Assembly (NCBI RefSeq): GCF_012569045.1
Contig: NZ_CP046196.1
Coordinates: 191,290-255,289, forward strand
From: Enterobacteriaceae endosymbiont of Donacia sparganii
Lineage (GTDB): Bacteria > Pseudomonadota > Gammaproteobacteria > Enterobacterales > Enterobacteriaceae
Direction of reading: 5' to 3'
DNA length: 64,000 nt
The position numbers and the translations under genes were made by a program. Positions 1 to 10,569 of this stretch are shown here, piece after piece. The notes beneath the pieces are model-generated. The model was not told the origin of the DNA. It searched no databases and saw only the letters and a list, made by a program, of their open reading frames with translations. Position 1 is the stretch's first letter. Each line of letters starts with the position of its first letter.

Positions 1-350
1 CCAATAGTTTTTACATTAAATTTATTTAAAATATTATTTTTATGTAATTCTAAAATACAATTTAAAGCAGTTTGCCCCCCCATAGTAGGTAAAATAACAT
101 CAGGTTTTTCTTTTTCTATAATTTTAGAAATAATTTTCCAATTCATAGGTTCTATATAAGTAATATCAGAAACATTAGGATCAGTCATAATAGTAGCTGG
201 ATTAGAATTAACTAAAATTAAATTATATCCTTCTTCTTTTAAAGCTCTACATGCTTGAGTACCAGAGTAATCAAATTCACAAGCTTGTCCAATAATAATT
301 GGCCCAGCTCCTAAAATCATAATATTTTTTATATCAGTACGTTTCGGCAT
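1..350 (-). CDS. carB: Carbamoyl-phosphate synthase large subunit, N-terminal part (cut by window edge)
   Basis: Large subunit of carbamoyl-phosphate synthase, which uses ammonia from CarA, bicarbonate and two ATP to make carbamoyl phosphate for arginine and pyrimidines. Only about the first 116 residues lie in the window; the gene runs off the left edge. The start [16 protein letters not shown] and the following [14 protein letters not shown] and MGGQTALNC motifs match the E. coli N-terminal pre-ATP-grasp region closely. The ATG is at 350, one base after the carA stop (352-354), so the two genes form a tightly coupled carAB operon as in E. coli. No defect is visible in the part seen. Confidence 0.97.
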   Translation of the reverse strand, partial: MPKRTDIKNIMILGAGPIIIGQACEFDYSGTQACRALKEEGYNLILVNSNPATIMTDPNVSDITYIEPMNWKIISKIIEKEKPDVILPTMGGQTALNCILELHKNNILNKFNVKTI

Positions 351-351
351 T

Positions 352-1509
352 TTATAATCTCTTATATTTTATTACACAATATTTTTGAATTAATTCTATA
401 AAATAATCAAATAAAATAGATGCATCATGTGGTCCTGGACTAGCTTCTGGATGTCCTTGAAAACCAAAAACAGGTTTATTTATAAAATGAATTCCTTGTA
501 TAGTATTATCAAATAAAGATTTATGTGTTATTTTTAAGTTTTTAGGAAAATTATTTATATCAATAGTAAATCCATGATTTTGAGTAGTAATTAAAACTTT
601 ATTATTTTTTAAATCTTTAACAGGATGATTACTACCATGATGCCCTATATCCATTTTTTTTATTTTTGCTCCACTTGCAATAGCTAATATTTGATGACCA
701 AAACAAACACCAAAAATTGGAATATTTGTTGTTAATATTTTTTTTATATTCTTTATTATAGAAAAACATGGTCTAGGATCTCCTGGACCATTAGATAAAA
801 AAATACCATCGGGATTTAATAACATTATTTCTTTATAGCTAGTAAAAGCAGATATAACTGTAACTTTACATTTTCTATCAACAAACATTTTTAAAATACT
901 GGTTTTTACACCAAAATCTAATACTATAATATGCATTGAAAATAAATATTTTTTAATTATTTTAATATTTTTATTTCCTTCAATCCAAGAATAATTTACA
1001 GTTGTTGTAATATCTTTAATTAAATTTAATCCCTGTAATCCATTAAAATAATTAATTTTTTTTATAATATTTTTATAATTAAAATATTTTTCAGTAACAA
1101 TTAATCCTATTTTATTTATTTTTTTATTACGTATTAATCTAGTTAAATATCGAGTGTCTATTCCTTCAATAGCAACAATATTATTTTTTTTTAAAAATAT
1201 ATCTAATTTTTCTGTACTACGATAGTTACTTGATATTTTTGATAAATTATTAATAATAAGTCCTTTTAAATAAATTTTTGATGATTCATTATCTTCAGAA
1301 TTAATACCTGTATTACCAATATGAGGATATGTAAAAGTTAAAATTTGTTTATAATAAGAAGGATCAGTAATTATTTCTTGATAACCAGTAATAGCAGTAT
1401 TAAATACTATTTCTCCTATAACTATTCCATTAACTCCTATAGATTTTCCAAAAAGCTTAGTTCCATCTTCCATTAATACTATGGCTTGATTATTCAATTT
1501 ATTCTCCAA
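352..1509 (-). CDS. carA: Carbamoyl-phosphate synthase small (glutaminase) subunit
   Basis: Hydrolyses glutamine and passes ammonia to CarB for carbamoyl phosphate synthesis. It has 385 residues against 382 in E. coli. The N-terminal CarA-specific domain is followed from about residue 193 by a class I glutamine amidotransferase domain. The catalytic triad is complete: Cys269 in FGVCFGHQ, and His353 and Glu355 in [11 protein letters not shown]. The FLSNGPGDP motif is also present. It is the first gene of a carAB operon; dapB, which precedes it in E. coli, is absent. The upstream spacer carries no recognisable arginine or pyrimidine operator, so regulation looks lost, though operators are hard to see in such A/T-rich DNA. 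Confidence 0.98.
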   Translation of the reverse strand: MENKLNNQAIVLMEDGTKLFGKSIGVNGIVIGEIVFNTAITGYQEIITDPSYYKQILTFTYPHIGNTGINSEDNESSKIYLKGLIINNLSKISSNYRSTEKLDIFLKKNNIVAIEGIDTRYLTRLIRNKKINKIGLIVTEKYFNYKNIIKKINYFNGLQGLNLIKDITTTVNYSWIEGNKNIKIIKKYLFSMHIIVLDFGVKTSILKMFVDRKCKVTVISAFTSYKEIMLLNPDGIFLSNGPGDPRPCFSIIKNIKKILTTNIPIFGVCFGHQILAIASGAKIKKMDIGHHGSNHPVKDLKNNKVLITTQNHGFTIDINNFPKNLKITHKSLFDNTIQGIHFINKPVFGFQGHPEASPGPHDASILFDYFIELIQKYCVIKYKRL

Positions 1510-1802
1510 AATTTACAATAATTTATATAAAAATATATTTTTAAAAAATTAATTATATTTAATTTTAATATTTTTACTATTTTTTATATAAAATTATAAT
1601 ATATAATATTTATATAAAAAAATAATATTTAAAATTAATAATAGATATAAATTAACTTTAAAAATTAAATTTAATATATTAATATTAAATATTATTATTT
1701 TATAATTTGTAAAAAAAGATTTTTATAAGATAATTTTTTATAAATAAAATATTTAATATAGATTATTAGTAAAATAATTAATAAAAAATATAAAATTAAT
1801 AT
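1510..1802. other. A/T-only spacer upstream of carA
   Basis: About 290 bases between the carA start and the ilvC terminator. I see no open frame with coding character, no RNA gene and no convincing promoter. The sequence is almost entirely A and T, so chance matches to -10 boxes are uninformative. It should contain the carA promoter by position. Confidence 0.5.
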
Positions 1803-1844
1803 TTTTAAAAAATACTCTCTTTATAAAAAAATAAAAAGAGAGTA
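1803..1844 (-). terminator. Rho-independent terminator of ilvC
   Basis: A 10-bp stem (1813-1822 pairing with 1835-1844, core ACTCTCTTT/AAAGAGAGT) sits about 10 bases past the ilvC stop. Read on the minus strand the stem is followed at once by six T residues. It is one of the few G/C-containing hairpins in the spacers and has the orientation expected to end ilvC transcripts before carA. Confidence 0.8.
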
Positions 1845-1853
1845 AATTATTAT

Positions 1854-3338
1854 TTATAATTTAAAATTAGTTAAAGATTTCATATGAATCATATAACTTC
1901 TTAAGAGATAACCTATTTTTTCAATAGGATGATTTCTAATATTATAATTTAAATCACGTAAATATTTATTTTTTATGCATTTATTTTTTATTTTTGAAAT
2001 ACCTATATCTTCTGCTGTAAGATTATTTATAAAGTTTTTTAATAAAGGAATAGCATTATTTGAAAATAAATAATTACCATATTCAGCTGTATCTGATATA
2101 ACTTTATTCATTTCATATAATTTTTTTCTTGCAATAGTATTAGCAATTAAAGGTAATTCATGTAAAGATTCATAATATGCAGATGCAGAGGAAATACCAG
2201 ATTCTGTCATTAATTCAAATGATAATTCAATACTACTTTTAATAAAAGCAATCATAACAATACCTTTATCAAAATAATCTTGTTCTTTTATATCATTATT
2301 TTTTATATTCTTAATTTTTTCAAAATTATTATTTTTATATAATTTTCTCCATTTAAGTAAATTACTATTATTATTATTCCAATCTTTTATAAGTTCTTTA
2401 GAAAATTTACCTGAAATTATATTATCAATATGTAATTTAAATAAAGGTTTTAATTTTTTTTTTAAAATTAATGTTAATTCATAAGCACGTATTTTACTAT
2501 AATTATTTAATCTATCCATCATTAAACTAATACCTCCTTGTTTTAAGGATTCTGTAATAAATTCCCATCCAAATTGTATTAATTGTGAAGCATATAATGG
2601 ATTAATATTAAGTTTTAATAATTTATCAAATAATAAAATAGAAGTTGTTTGTAACATTCCACATAATACTGTTTGTTCCCCCATTAAATCTGATTTAACT
2701 TCTGCTATAAAAGAAGATTCTAATACACCAGCTTTATGACTACCAATAGCAGTAGCCCATGCTTTAGCGGTTTTAAATCCATTATTAGTATTATCAGCAT
2801 TTTGATGAACAGCAATTAAAGATGGGACACCAAATCCTCTTTTAAATTCTTCTCTAACTTCAGTTCCTGGGCATTTAGGAGCTACCATAATTACAGTAAT
2901 ATTTTTAGGAATATTTTCTCCTTCTTCAACAATATTAAAACCATGAGAGTATCCTAATGTTGCTCCATTTTTTATTAAATGTTTAATATTTTTTAAGACA
3001 TTATGGTGATTATAATCAGGAGTTAAATTAATTACTAAATCTGCATTTGGTATTAATTCATTATAAGAACCTATAACAAAATTATTTTTATATGCTCTTT
3101 GCCAAGATAGATTTTTATTTTTTATAGATTCATTTTTTAAGGCATATGAAATATTTAATCCAGAATCTCTCATATTTAAACCTTGATTTAATCCTTGAGA
3201 ACCACAACCTATAATAACAATTTTTTTATTTTTTAAATAATTTATACTGTTTATGAATTCTTCAAATTGCATTAATCTACATTTTTGTAAATTTTTTAAT
3301 TTTTGACGAAAATTTAAATTATTAAAATAATTATTCAT
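1854..3338 (-). CDS. ilvC: Ketol-acid reductoisomerase (class II)
   Basis: Converts acetolactate or acetohydroxybutyrate to dihydroxy acids using NADPH and Mg2+, the second common step of valine, leucine and isoleucine synthesis. It has 494 residues against 491 in E. coli, so it is the long class II form with a duplicated C-terminal domain. The Rossmann motif [11 protein letters not shown] lies at about residues 43-53. [18 protein letters not shown] and [13 protein letters not shown] are highly conserved, and the second C-terminal repeat holds [16 protein letters not shown]. It is on the same strand as ilvGMED. In E. coli ilvA and the regulator gene ilvY lie between ilvD and ilvC; both are missing here, so induction by IlvY is presumably lost. 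Confidence 0.98.
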   Translation of the reverse strand: MNNYFNNLNFRQKLKNLQKCRLMQFEEFINSINYLKNKKIVIIGCGSQGLNQGLNMRDSGLNISYALKNESIKNKNLSWQRAYKNNFVIGSYNELIPNADLVINLTPDYNHHNVLKNIKHLIKNGATLGYSHGFNIVEEGENIPKNITVIMVAPKCPGTEVREEFKRGFGVPSLIAVHQNADNTNNGFKTAKAWATAIGSHKAGVLESSFIAEVKSDLMGEQTVLCGMLQTTSILLFDKLLKLNINPLYASQLIQFGWEFITESLKQGGISLMMDRLNNYSKIRAYELTLILKKKLKPLFKLHIDNIISGKFSKELIKDWNNNNSNLLKWRKLYKNNNFEKIKNIKNNDIKEQDYFDKGIVMIAFIKSSIELSFELMTESGISSASAYYESLHELPLIANTIARKKLYEMNKVISDTAEYGNYLFSNNAIPLLKNFINNLTAEDIGISKIKNKCIKNKYLRDLNYNIRNHPIEKIGYLLRSYMIHMKSLTNFKL

Positions 3339-3380
3339 TAAATAATCCTATATACTATAAATATAGTTAATATTTTATTA

Positions 3381-3416
3381 ATTTAATAAATTTTTTTTAT
3401 AAAAAATTTATTAAAT
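3381..3416. repeat. Perfect A/T-only inverted repeat upstream of ilvC
   Basis: A 16-bp perfect stem (3381-3396 with 3401-3416) with a 4-base loop, built only of A and T, lies about 45 bases before the ilvC start in the 288-base gap between ilvD and ilvC. It could help end ilvD transcripts or be a chance palindrome in A/T-rich DNA. The rest of the gap (3339-3626) holds nothing I can identify. Confidence 0.5.
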
Positions 3417-3626
3417 ATTAATGATTATAATCTTATCATTTGTTTAAAAAAAATTATATATAACTATAATTAATAAATTTTATTTTATTAAATAATTAAT
3501 TATTCTAATAAAAATTATTATAACCTTAAAATTTATATTTTAAATAAAAATTTTTAATAATAAATTTATTTTATAAAAAATTAATTATATTAAATATATT
3601 TTAAAAATTTTTTTAAAAATATTAAT

Positions 3627-5495
3627 TTATTCATAATTATAATTTAATTTATTTTTATCTCTTACTGCACCTTTGTCAGCACTAGTTACTAAAGAAGCAT
3701 AAGCTTTAAGTGCAAAAGAAATTTTTCGTTTTCTTTTTAGAAGAGGTGTATATGCTAAAAATCCTCTTTTTTTTTCTTTATTTATTCTATAATTTAATAT
3801 AGTAGGAGAAACATCTAATTTTATTGATCTATTTGGTATGTTAATTTTAATAATATCATTATTTTTTACTAATGCTATGATTCCTTTACTTGCAGCTTCA
3901 GGAGAAATATGGCCTATAGATAGGCCTGAAGTACCTCCTGAAAATCTTCCATCAGTAATTAAAGCGCAACTTGTATCTAATTTCATAGATTTTAAATATG
4001 ATGTAGGATATAACATTTCTTGCATACCTGGTCCTCCTTTAGGACCTTCATATCTTATAACAATAATATCTCCAGGAAAAATTTTTTTATTTAAAATTGC
4101 ATATATTGCTGATTCTTGACTTTCAAATACTTTTGCTCTTCCTGTAAAAATCATTAATTTTTTATTTACACTAGCTGTTTTAACTACACAGCCATCTTTA
4201 GCAAGATTACCATATAAAATTGCTAACCCTCCATCTTGGCTAAATGCATATTTATATGAACGAATACAACCTTTTTTACGATTTATATCTAAATTCTTCC
4301 ATATTTTATTTTGTGAAAAAGGATTGATTGTTTTTATATTACCAGGAGCAGATTGATAAAATTTTTTTATTTGTGAATCTTTTGTAACGATTATATCATA
4401 TTTTTGTATAGTTTCTTCTACTGTTAACCCTAAAATATTTTTAATATTTTTATGTATTAATCCAATTTTATTTAATTCTCCTAAAACTCCTATTACTCCA
4501 CCTGCTCTATGAAAATCCTCCATATAAAATTTATTTGAACTAGGGGAAACTTTACATAACCATGGTGTTTTTCTTGATAATTGATCAATTTTTTTTAAAT
4601 TAAATGATATATTAGTTTCCTGTGATAAAGCTAACATATGTAATATTGTATTTGTAGATCCACCCATAGCAATATCTAACATTATTGCATTTTCAAAAGC
4701 TTTTTCATTAGCAATATACTTAGGTAAAATATTAATATTATTATTTGTATAATATTTTTTTGTAATTTCTACAATTTTATGAGCAGATTTTATACATAAT
4801 TCTTTACGATTTATGTGTGTTGATAATAAAGATCCATTACCTGGTAGTGCTAAACCTAAAGCTTCTACTATACAATTCATTGAATTAGCTGTAAACATAC
4901 CAGAACATGAACCACAAGTTGGACATGCATTAAGTTCTATTTGTCTTATATATTCATCTGATTGCTTTAAATTTCCTGATTGAACCATAGCATCTACTAA
5001 ATCAATTTTTATAATTTTTGTATTTTTTTTAGTATTAATTTTACCAGCTTCCATTGGTCCACCTGATATAAATACTGTAGGTATATTTAATCGTAAACTA
5101 GCCATTAGCATACCTGGAGTAATTTTATCACAATTAGATATACAAATCATTGAATCAACACAATGTGCATTTATAACATATTCTATAGAATCAGCAATAA
5201 GTTCTCTAGAAGGTAGAGAATATAACATACCATTATGACCCATAGCTATACCATCATCAATTGCTATTGTATTAAATTCTTTTGGTACTCCGCCCTCTTT
5301 TTTAATTTCTTCAGAAATAATTTTACTTAATTTTTGTAAATGTATATGTCCAGGAACAAATTCTGAAAAAGAATTTACTATAGCAATAATAGGTTTATTA
5401 AAATCTTCATCACTCATTCCTGTAGCTCTCCAAAGAGCTCTAGCACCAGCCATATTACGGCCTTTTGTTGTAATTAATGAACGATAATTAGGCAT
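3627..5495 (-). CDS. ilvD: Dihydroxy-acid dehydratase
   Basis: Iron-sulfur enzyme that dehydrates 2,3-dihydroxy-isovalerate and -methylvalerate to the 2-oxo acids of valine and isoleucine. It has 622 residues against 616 in E. coli. Cluster-ligand candidates are present: Cys122 in [10 protein letters not shown] and the CPTCGSC motif at 191-197. The C-terminal family signature [19 protein letters not shown] is intact. The start MPNYRS matches the family, and an A/G-rich stretch precedes it. It lies 35 bases after ilvE in the ilvGMED order. The gene that follows in E. coli, ilvA, is absent. Confidence 0.98.
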   Translation of the reverse strand: MPNYRSLITTKGRNMAGARALWRATGMSDEDFNKPIIAIVNSFSEFVPGHIHLQKLSKIISEEIKKEGGVPKEFNTIAIDDGIAMGHNGMLYSLPSRELIADSIEYVINAHCVDSMICISNCDKITPGMLMASLRLNIPTVFISGGPMEAGKINTKKNTKIIKIDLVDAMVQSGNLKQSDEYIRQIELNACPTCGSCSGMFTANSMNCIVEALGLALPGNGSLLSTHINRKELCIKSAHKIVEITKKYYTNNNINILPKYIANEKAFENAIMLDIAMGGSTNTILHMLALSQETNISFNLKKIDQLSRKTPWLCKVSPSSNKFYMEDFHRAGGVIGVLGELNKIGLIHKNIKNILGLTVEETIQKYDIIVTKDSQIKKFYQSAPGNIKTINPFSQNKIWKNLDINRKKGCIRSYKYAFSQDGGLAILYGNLAKDGCVVKTASVNKKLMIFTGRAKVFESQESAIYAILNKKIFPGDIIVIRYEGPKGGPGMQEMLYPTSYLKSMKLDTSCALITDGRFSGGTSGLSIGHISPEAASKGIIALVKNNDIIKINIPNRSIKLDVSPTILNYRINKEKKRGFLAYTPLLKRKRKISFALKAYASLVTSADKGAVRDKNKLNYNYE

Positions 5496-5530
5496 ATTTT
5501 TCTTCTTTTTAAAACTAATAAAATAAATAA

Positions 5531-6460
5531 TTATTTATTAAAATGATCTAACCAATTCCATTTATCTTTTATTTTTCCTTTAAATAAATATAAAAATTCT
5601 TTTTGTATATTTTTTGTAATATTTCCCCGTTTACCATTATTAATTAATATATTATCTATGCTACAAACTGGAGTAATTTCAGCTGCTGTTCCTGTTAAAA
5701 ATATTTCATCAGCTAAATATAAAGATTCTCTTAATATTAAACATTCTTTAATTTTTAAATTAAGATTTTTAGATATTTTAAAAACTGAATCTCTAGTTAT
5801 TCCAGGTAGAATAGATGAAGTTAATGGTGGAGTAAATAAAATTTTATTTTTAATTTTAAATATATTTTCTCCCGCTCCTTCAGATACAAAACCTGAACTA
5901 TCTAATGCTATTCCTTCATCATACCCATTTCTACGTGCTTCATTACTAATTAATAAAGAAGATAAATAATTACCACCTGCTTTTGCTAAACTAGGTATAG
6001 TATTAGGTTTTATTTTATTCCAAGAAGATATCATTGTATTAATACCATTTTTTTTTGTATTATAACCAAGATAATTTTTCCATGGGAAAGCACTAATCAT
6101 TATATCCGTATGATAGTTTATAGGTGGATTAATTCCTAATCCTACATCTCCTATAAACACTAAAATTCTAATATAAGCTTCTTCAAGTTTATTAATATTA
6201 ATTATAATATGAACAGCATCCATTATTTCTTTTATAGAAAATTTTAATGGAAAACGGTATATTTTAGCAGAATTATATAAACGATCAATATGATCTTTAT
6301 GACGAAAAATAGCTGGTCCTTTATATGTTTTATAACATCTAATACCTTCAAAAACAGATGTACCATAATGTAATGCATGAGTCATAACACTAATTTTAGC
6401 ATCTTCCCATTTTGTGATATCACCATTTAACCAAATAAAATCTGCTTTTTTTGTAGACAT
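5531..6460 (-). CDS. ilvE: Branched-chain amino acid aminotransferase
   Basis: PLP enzyme (fold type IV) that catalyses the last transamination to valine, leucine and isoleucine. Its 309 residues equal the E. coli length. The PLP lysine is Lys160 in [12 protein letters not shown]. The conserved [13 protein letters not shown], the EGAGENIF segment and [11 protein letters not shown] are all present. An AAGGA ribosome site lies about 10 bases before the ATG. It is the third gene of the ilvG-M-E-D cluster, separated from ilvM by 46 bases. In aphid symbionts this last step is often done by the host, so its retention suggests the symbiont can finish branched-chain amino acids itself. Confidence 0.98.
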   Translation of the reverse strand: MSTKKADFIWLNGDITKWEDAKISVMTHALHYGTSVFEGIRCYKTYKGPAIFRHKDHIDRLYNSAKIYRFPLKFSIKEIMDAVHIIININKLEEAYIRILVFIGDVGLGINPPINYHTDIMISAFPWKNYLGYNTKKNGINTMISSWNKIKPNTIPSLAKAGGNYLSSLLISNEARRNGYDEGIALDSSGFVSEGAGENIFKIKNKILFTPPLTSSILPGITRDSVFKISKNLNLKIKECLILRESLYLADEIFLTGTAAEITPVCSIDNILINNGKRGNITKNIQKEFLYLFKGKIKDKWNWLDHFNK

Positions 6461-6506
6461 TATTATATTTCCTTATTTTATATAATAATAATGTTATTAT
6501 AATATT

Positions 6507-6740
6507 TTATGATATAATTATTATATCTAGTACATCTATTAATTTTTTAATTTGTTTTACTAAAAAATCTATAGATCTATAACTTCGTACTATTAATTTA
6601 AAATTAATATTTTTTAATTTATTTACTACATCTATATTTATAGTTTTAATTAAAAATCCTCTATGACGAATAATTCTTATTATTCTTTCACTAATTTCAG
6701 GACTAATATTTGTTTTAATATATAATTGATATTGATTCAT
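6507..6740 (-). CDS. ilvM: Acetolactate synthase II regulatory (small) subunit
   Basis: Small subunit that activates and stabilises IlvG. It has 77 residues against 87 in E. coli, forming a single ACT-like domain (residues about 3-75). The opening MNQYQLYIKTNISPEISERI and the IIRHRGF segment match E. coli IlvM. The ATG at 6740-6738 directly abuts the ilvG TAA at 6743-6741, so translation is almost certainly coupled. The shorter C-terminus is the only change seen. Its identity rests on position as much as on the weakly conserved sequence. Confidence 0.92.
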   Translation of the reverse strand: MNQYQLYIKTNISPEISERIIRIIRHRGFLIKTINIDVVNKLKNINFKLIVRSYRSIDFLVKQIKKLIDVLDIIIIS

Positions 6741-8402
6741 TTAATTTTTCTCTATCATATTATTATTACTATATCCAGGAGGAACTAATGGCCAAACATT
6801 ATCATATTCATTAATAGAAACATGTAATATATAAGGTTTTTTTATAGAAAAAATTTTTTTTAAACTTTTATTAATTTCATTTGTATAACTGATACTATGT
6901 CCTGATATTCCAAAAGATTTAGCTAATTTTATAAAATTTGGATTATCACATAAAGTAGTTTCACTATATCTTTTACTAAAAAATAGTTCTTGCCATTGTC
7001 TTACCATACCTAATCTTTTATTATCTAATAATATAATTTTTATAGGTAAATTTTTTCTTTTAACTGTACTTAATTCTTGAATATTCATTATAAATGAACC
7101 ATCTCCTGATATACATACAACATTATTATTAGGTTTTGCAATTTGCGCTCCAATTGCGGCAGGTAAACCAAAACCCATTGTTCCTAATCCACTAGAAGTA
7201 ATAAAATTCTTAGGATTAGAAAAATTTATATGTTGTGCAACCCACATTTGATGTTGTCCCACATCTGTGGTAATAATAGTGTCTTTATCTTTAAAATCTG
7301 ATAATTTTTTAAGTAAAAAAGGAGCATAAATTTTATTATTTTTCATAAATAAATTATATTTATAAGAATATTTTTTTTTAATTTTTTTTATATAGTATTG
7401 CCATTTTAAAATATTTTTAGGGATTTCTAATAATGGAATTAAAAAATTTAAATTACCTAATAATTCTACATTTACTTTACAAATTTTATTAATTTCAGCT
7501 GGATCTATATCCATGTGAATAATACTTGCATAAGGAGCAAATTTTTTTATATTACCTGTAACTCTATCATCAAATCTAGCTCCAATAGCTATTAATAAAT
7601 CACATTTTTGTACAGTATAATTAGCTGCTTTATTTCCATGCATACCTAACATTCCTAAATAATAAGGATTTTTATTATCTATAGTCCCTAGTCCCTTTAA
7701 AGTTACTACTGTAGGTAATTTAGAATTTTTTACAAATTTTCTTAGTGTATTAACTGCATTACCTATATTAACACCTCCTCCTATATATAATATAGGCATT
7801 TTAGATTTTTTTAATAAATTATTAGCTTCTATAATTTTTTTTTTTGAATATTTTTTTTTTTGAATATTTTTTTTTTTTTTATTTTTAAATTTAATTTTTT
7901 CAGTTAAATTAGATAATTGTATATCTTTAGGTATATCTATTAATACAGGTCCTGGTCTATCAGATAATGCTATAAAAAAAGCTTTTTCTATAATAGAGGA
8001 TAACTCTAATGGTGAAGTTATTAAAAAACTATGTTTAGTACACGATAAAGACATACCTATGATGTCTATTTCTTGAAAAGCATCAGTACCAATTAAAGGA
8101 AGAGATACCTGTCCTGTAATAGCAATAAGAGGTACAGAATCTACCATAGCATCTGTAATTCCTGTTATTAAATTAGTAGCTCCAGGACCAGATGTTGCAA
8201 TACACACTCCTATTTTCCCAGTAGCCCTTGCATATCCAATTGCTGCTATAGCAGCTCCTTGTTCATGACGACATAATATATGTTCTATTTCTCCATCATA
8301 TAATGCATCATAAAGAGGCATTATGGCTCCTCCAGGATATCCAAATACTGTTTTAACATCTTGTTTTTTTAATGCTTGAATTATACATTGTGCTCCATTC
8401 AT
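6741..8402 (-). CDS. ilvG: Acetolactate synthase II catalytic subunit
   Basis: TPP-dependent enzyme that makes acetolactate and acetohydroxybutyrate, the first common step of branched-chain synthesis. I start it at the ATG at 8402 (553 residues; E. coli 548). MNGAQ is the family start, and AGAGG lies 6 bases upstream on the minus strand, whereas a possible ATG at 8444 has no ribosome site. Glu47 in CRHEQGAA (TPP activation), the SGPGATN motif and the TPP motif GDGSFIMN are present. The linker near residues 178-200 is lysine-rich and encoded by poly-A tracts. The frame is intact, unlike E. coli K-12 ilvG. No leader peptide gene (ilvL) or attenuator is visible upstream. Confidence 0.97.
   Translation of the reverse strand: MNGAQCIIQALKKQDVKTVFGYPGGAIMPLYDALYDGEIEHILCRHEQGAAIAAIGYARATGKIGVCIATSGPGATNLITGITDAMVDSVPLIAITGQVSLPLIGTDAFQEIDIIGMSLSCTKHSFLITSPLELSSIIEKAFFIALSDRPGPVLIDIPKDIQLSNLTEKIKFKNKKKKNIQKKKYSKKKIIEANNLLKKSKMPILYIGGGVNIGNAVNTLRKFVKNSKLPTVVTLKGLGTIDNKNPYYLGMLGMHGNKAANYTVQKCDLLIAIGARFDDRVTGNIKKFAPYASIIHMDIDPAEINKICKVNVELLGNLNFLIPLLEIPKNILKWQYYIKKIKKKYSYKYNLFMKNNKIYAPFLLKKLSDFKDKDTIITTDVGQHQMWVAQHINFSNPKNFITSSGLGTMGFGLPAAIGAQIAKPNNNVVCISGDGSFIMNIQELSTVKRKNLPIKIILLDNKRLGMVRQWQELFFSKRYSETTLCDNPNFIKLAKSFGISGHSISYTNEINKSLKKIFSIKKPYILHVSINEYDNVWPLVPPGYSNNNMIEKN
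7835..7880. repeat. Tandem poly-T/GAATA repeat inside ilvG
   Basis: Three T tracts of 11, 11 and 14 bases (7835-7845, 7851-7861, 7867-7880) are separated by two copies of GAATA, making a 16-bp tandem unit. On the coding strand these are A tracts that encode a lysine-rich linker between the pyrimidine-binding and central domains of IlvG. The frame is open through them. They are obvious sites for replication or transcription slippage. Confidence 0.9.
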
Positions 8403-8656
8403 TTTTAACCTCTTTAATTTAGTAAAATAATATGCATAATTCAACGTAATTATGGTTTAATTTATTTGTTTTAAGATTTAAAAATATGGTTTGTAATTTG
8501 ATATGTTATTAGAATTTTTTAAAAAATGATATAATTTCCAATTAAAATATTTTTTATATATAAATATATATTTATATTATTAATTTTACTATTTATTTAT
8601 TAAATTTTTTAAAAATTATAAAAATTGAAATTTATAAAATAAATATTATTATTTCT

Positions 8657-8729
8657 CAGGGGCGGAGGGATTTGAACCCCCAACCATTGGTTTTGGAGAC
8701 CAATATTCTACCAATTAAACTACACCCCT
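8657..8729 (-). tRNA. trpT: tRNA-Trp (anticodon CCA)
   Basis: A 73-base cloverleaf on the minus strand. The acceptor is AGGGGTG pairing with CGCCCCT, discriminator G. The anticodon stem TTGGT/ACCAA encloses loop CTCCAAA, giving anticodon CCA, and the T loop is TTCAAAT. It matches E. coli trpT closely, and trpT also lies upstream of the ilv cluster there. The three bases after the discriminator read AGA, so the 3' CCA is not encoded and must be added by a nucleotidyltransferase. Confidence 0.97.
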
Positions 8730-9012
8730 TTAAATTTATATATTTCAAAATATTAATATTATAATTTTTTTTTATTATAATTTATTATTTAAAATATATA
8801 TTTTATTTTTAATTTAAATTTTTTATAAAAATATATATAAAATATATGATAACATTTTATAGAAAAAATATAAATATAAAATAAAATTTTTTATTTTTTT
8901 CAAAATATTTATTTTTTTTTAAAAAATATATATTTTATATTTAATATAATTTATATTAATAATTTATTTTAAGAAAAAATATTATTTTATTGACTAAATA
9001 AAAGGATAAAAT
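8730..9012. other. Spacer between tRNA-Trp and fpr (divergent)
   Basis: About 280 bases of nearly pure A/T between two divergent transcripts. It must hold the promoters of the tRNA (minus) and fpr (plus) but no box stands out. AAAGGA about 7 bases before the fpr ATG is a good ribosome site. The comparable stretch on the ilvG side of the tRNA (8403-8656) likewise shows no leader peptide or terminator. Confidence 0.4.
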
Positions 9013-9765
9013 ATGACAGAATGGAGTATTGGTAATATTAAACAAATAAAATACTGGACAAAAAACTTATTTAGTATTATTTTAAACGCAAATGTTAATA
9101 ATTTTTTTGCAGGTCAATTTACAAAATTAGCTATAGAAGTTAATGGGAAAAAAATACAAAGAGCATATTCTTATATTAATTCTCCAAAAAATAAAAATCA
9201 TGAATTTTATATTTCTAATATTAAAAAAGGTAAATTAAGCCCATATTTGTATAATTTAAAAATTAATGATAAAATTATGATTTCTAAAAATGCACTAGGT
9301 ACATTTACGCTTAATAATATTAAATCTTGTACAAATTTATGGATGTTATCAACTGGAACTGGTATAGGTCCTTATCTTTCAATATTACAAGATAATATAT
9401 GTTTTAAAAAATTTACAAAAATAATTTTAGTACATTCTATTAGATATATAGAAGATTTTAGTTATTTAAATTTAGTTAAAAAAATTAAAAAAAAATATTA
9501 TAATAAATTAATAATACAAATTATTTTAACTAGAAATATTAATATTAATAATTCTATATTATTTGGTTATATCCCTGATTTAATAAAAAATGGAAAATTA
9601 GAAAATAAAATTGGAATAAAAATTAATAATAAAAATAGTCATGTAATGTTATGTGGTAATCCAGAAATGATTAAACAAACGCAAAAATTTTTAGAAAAAA
9701 ATAGAAATTTATCTAAAAATTTAATTAATAAAAATGGTAATATTACACTAGAAAAATATTGGTAA
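9013..9765 (+). CDS. fpr: Ferredoxin/flavodoxin-NADP+ reductase
   Basis: FAD enzyme that passes electrons from NADPH to flavodoxin or ferredoxin, which feed radical-SAM and iron-sulfur biogenesis enzymes. It has 250 residues against 248 in E. coli. The FAD-binding RAYSYINSP (about residues 50-58), the NADP-binding STGTGIGPYLSILQ (about 116-129) and HVMLCGNPEMI are conserved. The C-terminal residues EKYW agree with the E. coli EHYW end, where the terminal aromatic stacks on the flavin. An AAAGGA site precedes the ATG. tpiA follows 21 bases downstream and is probably co-transcribed; the two genes are also near neighbours in E. coli. Confidence 0.97.
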   Translation: MTEWSIGNIKQIKYWTKNLFSIILNANVNNFFAGQFTKLAIEVNGKKIQRAYSYINSPKNKNHEFYISNIKKGKLSPYLYNLKINDKIMISKNALGTFTLNNIKSCTNLWMLSTGTGIGPYLSILQDNICFKKFTKIILVHSIRYIEDFSYLNLVKKIKKKYYNKLIIQIILTRNININNSILFGYIPDLIKNGKLENKIGIKINNKNSHVMLCGNPEMIKQTQKFLEKNRNLSKNLINKNGNITLEKYW

Positions 9766-9786
9766 ATCTTAATAAAGAAAAAAAAT

Positions 9787-10569
9787 ATGAAAAAATTTTT
9801 AATTATTGCTAATTGGAAATTAAATGGTGATTATAATTTTATAAATAAAAATATAAATTTAATTAAAAAAAAAATAAATAATTCATTACATTTTTGTGAT
9901 TTATCTATAGCGCCACCTTATGTATATTTAAATTATATAAATAACTATTTAAAAAATACATCTATATCTTTAACAGCTCAAAATGTAGATATTCATCTTA
10001 AAGGATCTTATACTGGAGAAATATCAATAAATATGTTAAAAGATGTAGGTGTGAAATATGTTATAATTGGGCACTCAGAAAGAAGAATATTCCATCATGA
10101 AAATGATAATTTTATTTCTAAAAAATTTATATTAATTAAAAATAATGGATTAATTCCTGTTTTATGTATAGGAGAAACAGAAGAACAAAAAAAACAAAAT
10201 CAGACAGAAAAAATTTGTATTCAACAAATTAATGATATACTAAAAATTAGTGATATTAATATTTTTAATAAAACTATTATAGCTTATGAACCTGTCTGGG
10301 CAATTGGTACAGGAAAAATTGCAAATATAGATGAAGTACAAAAAACTATTTTATTTATTAAAAAATACATATCATCGTTAAATATTAAAATAGCAGAAAG
10401 TATATTATTTCAGTACGGTGGATCTATTAATTATAAAAATATAGATATTTTTTTAAAAAAAAAGGATATTAATGGTTTTTTAATAGGAAAAACTTCTTTA
10501 ACAACAGAAAATTTTATATTTTTGATTAAAAAAACTGAGAAAATAATTAGCTTATTAAATGTTTCTTAA
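9787..10569 (+). CDS. tpiA: Triose-phosphate isomerase
   Basis: Interconverts dihydroxyacetone phosphate and glyceraldehyde 3-phosphate in glycolysis. It has 260 residues against 255 in E. coli, a single TIM barrel. The catalytic residues are Lys11 (ANWKLNG), His96 (IGHSERR) and Glu168 (AYEPVWAIGTG), and the phosphate-binding GGSINYKN is present. The last 15 bases overlap the 3' end of lysS on the other strand, so the two genes converge tail to tail with no room for a separate terminator. Confidence 0.98.
   Translation: MKKFLIIANWKLNGDYNFINKNINLIKKKINNSLHFCDLSIAPPYVYLNYINNYLKNTSISLTAQNVDIHLKGSYTGEISINMLKDVGVKYVIIGHSERRIFHHENDNFISKKFILIKNNGLIPVLCIGETEEQKKQNQTEKICIQQINDILKISDINIFNKTIIAYEPVWAIGTGKIANIDEVQKTILFIKKYISSLNIKIAESILFQYGGSINYKNIDIFLKKKDINGFLIGKTSLTTENFIFLIKKTEKIISLLNVS

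Noticed and set aside
3838-4119. Open frame on the strand opposite ilvD
   Set aside because: It lies wholly inside ilvD, encodes nothing recognisable, and such antisense frames are expected by chance. Similar frames opposite ilvE, dnaE, uppS and rpoD were rejected for the same reason.
8403-8656. ilvL leader peptide and attenuator before ilvG
   Set aside because: No short frame rich in Leu/Val/Ile codons with a ribosome site and no G/C-containing terminator hairpin was found.
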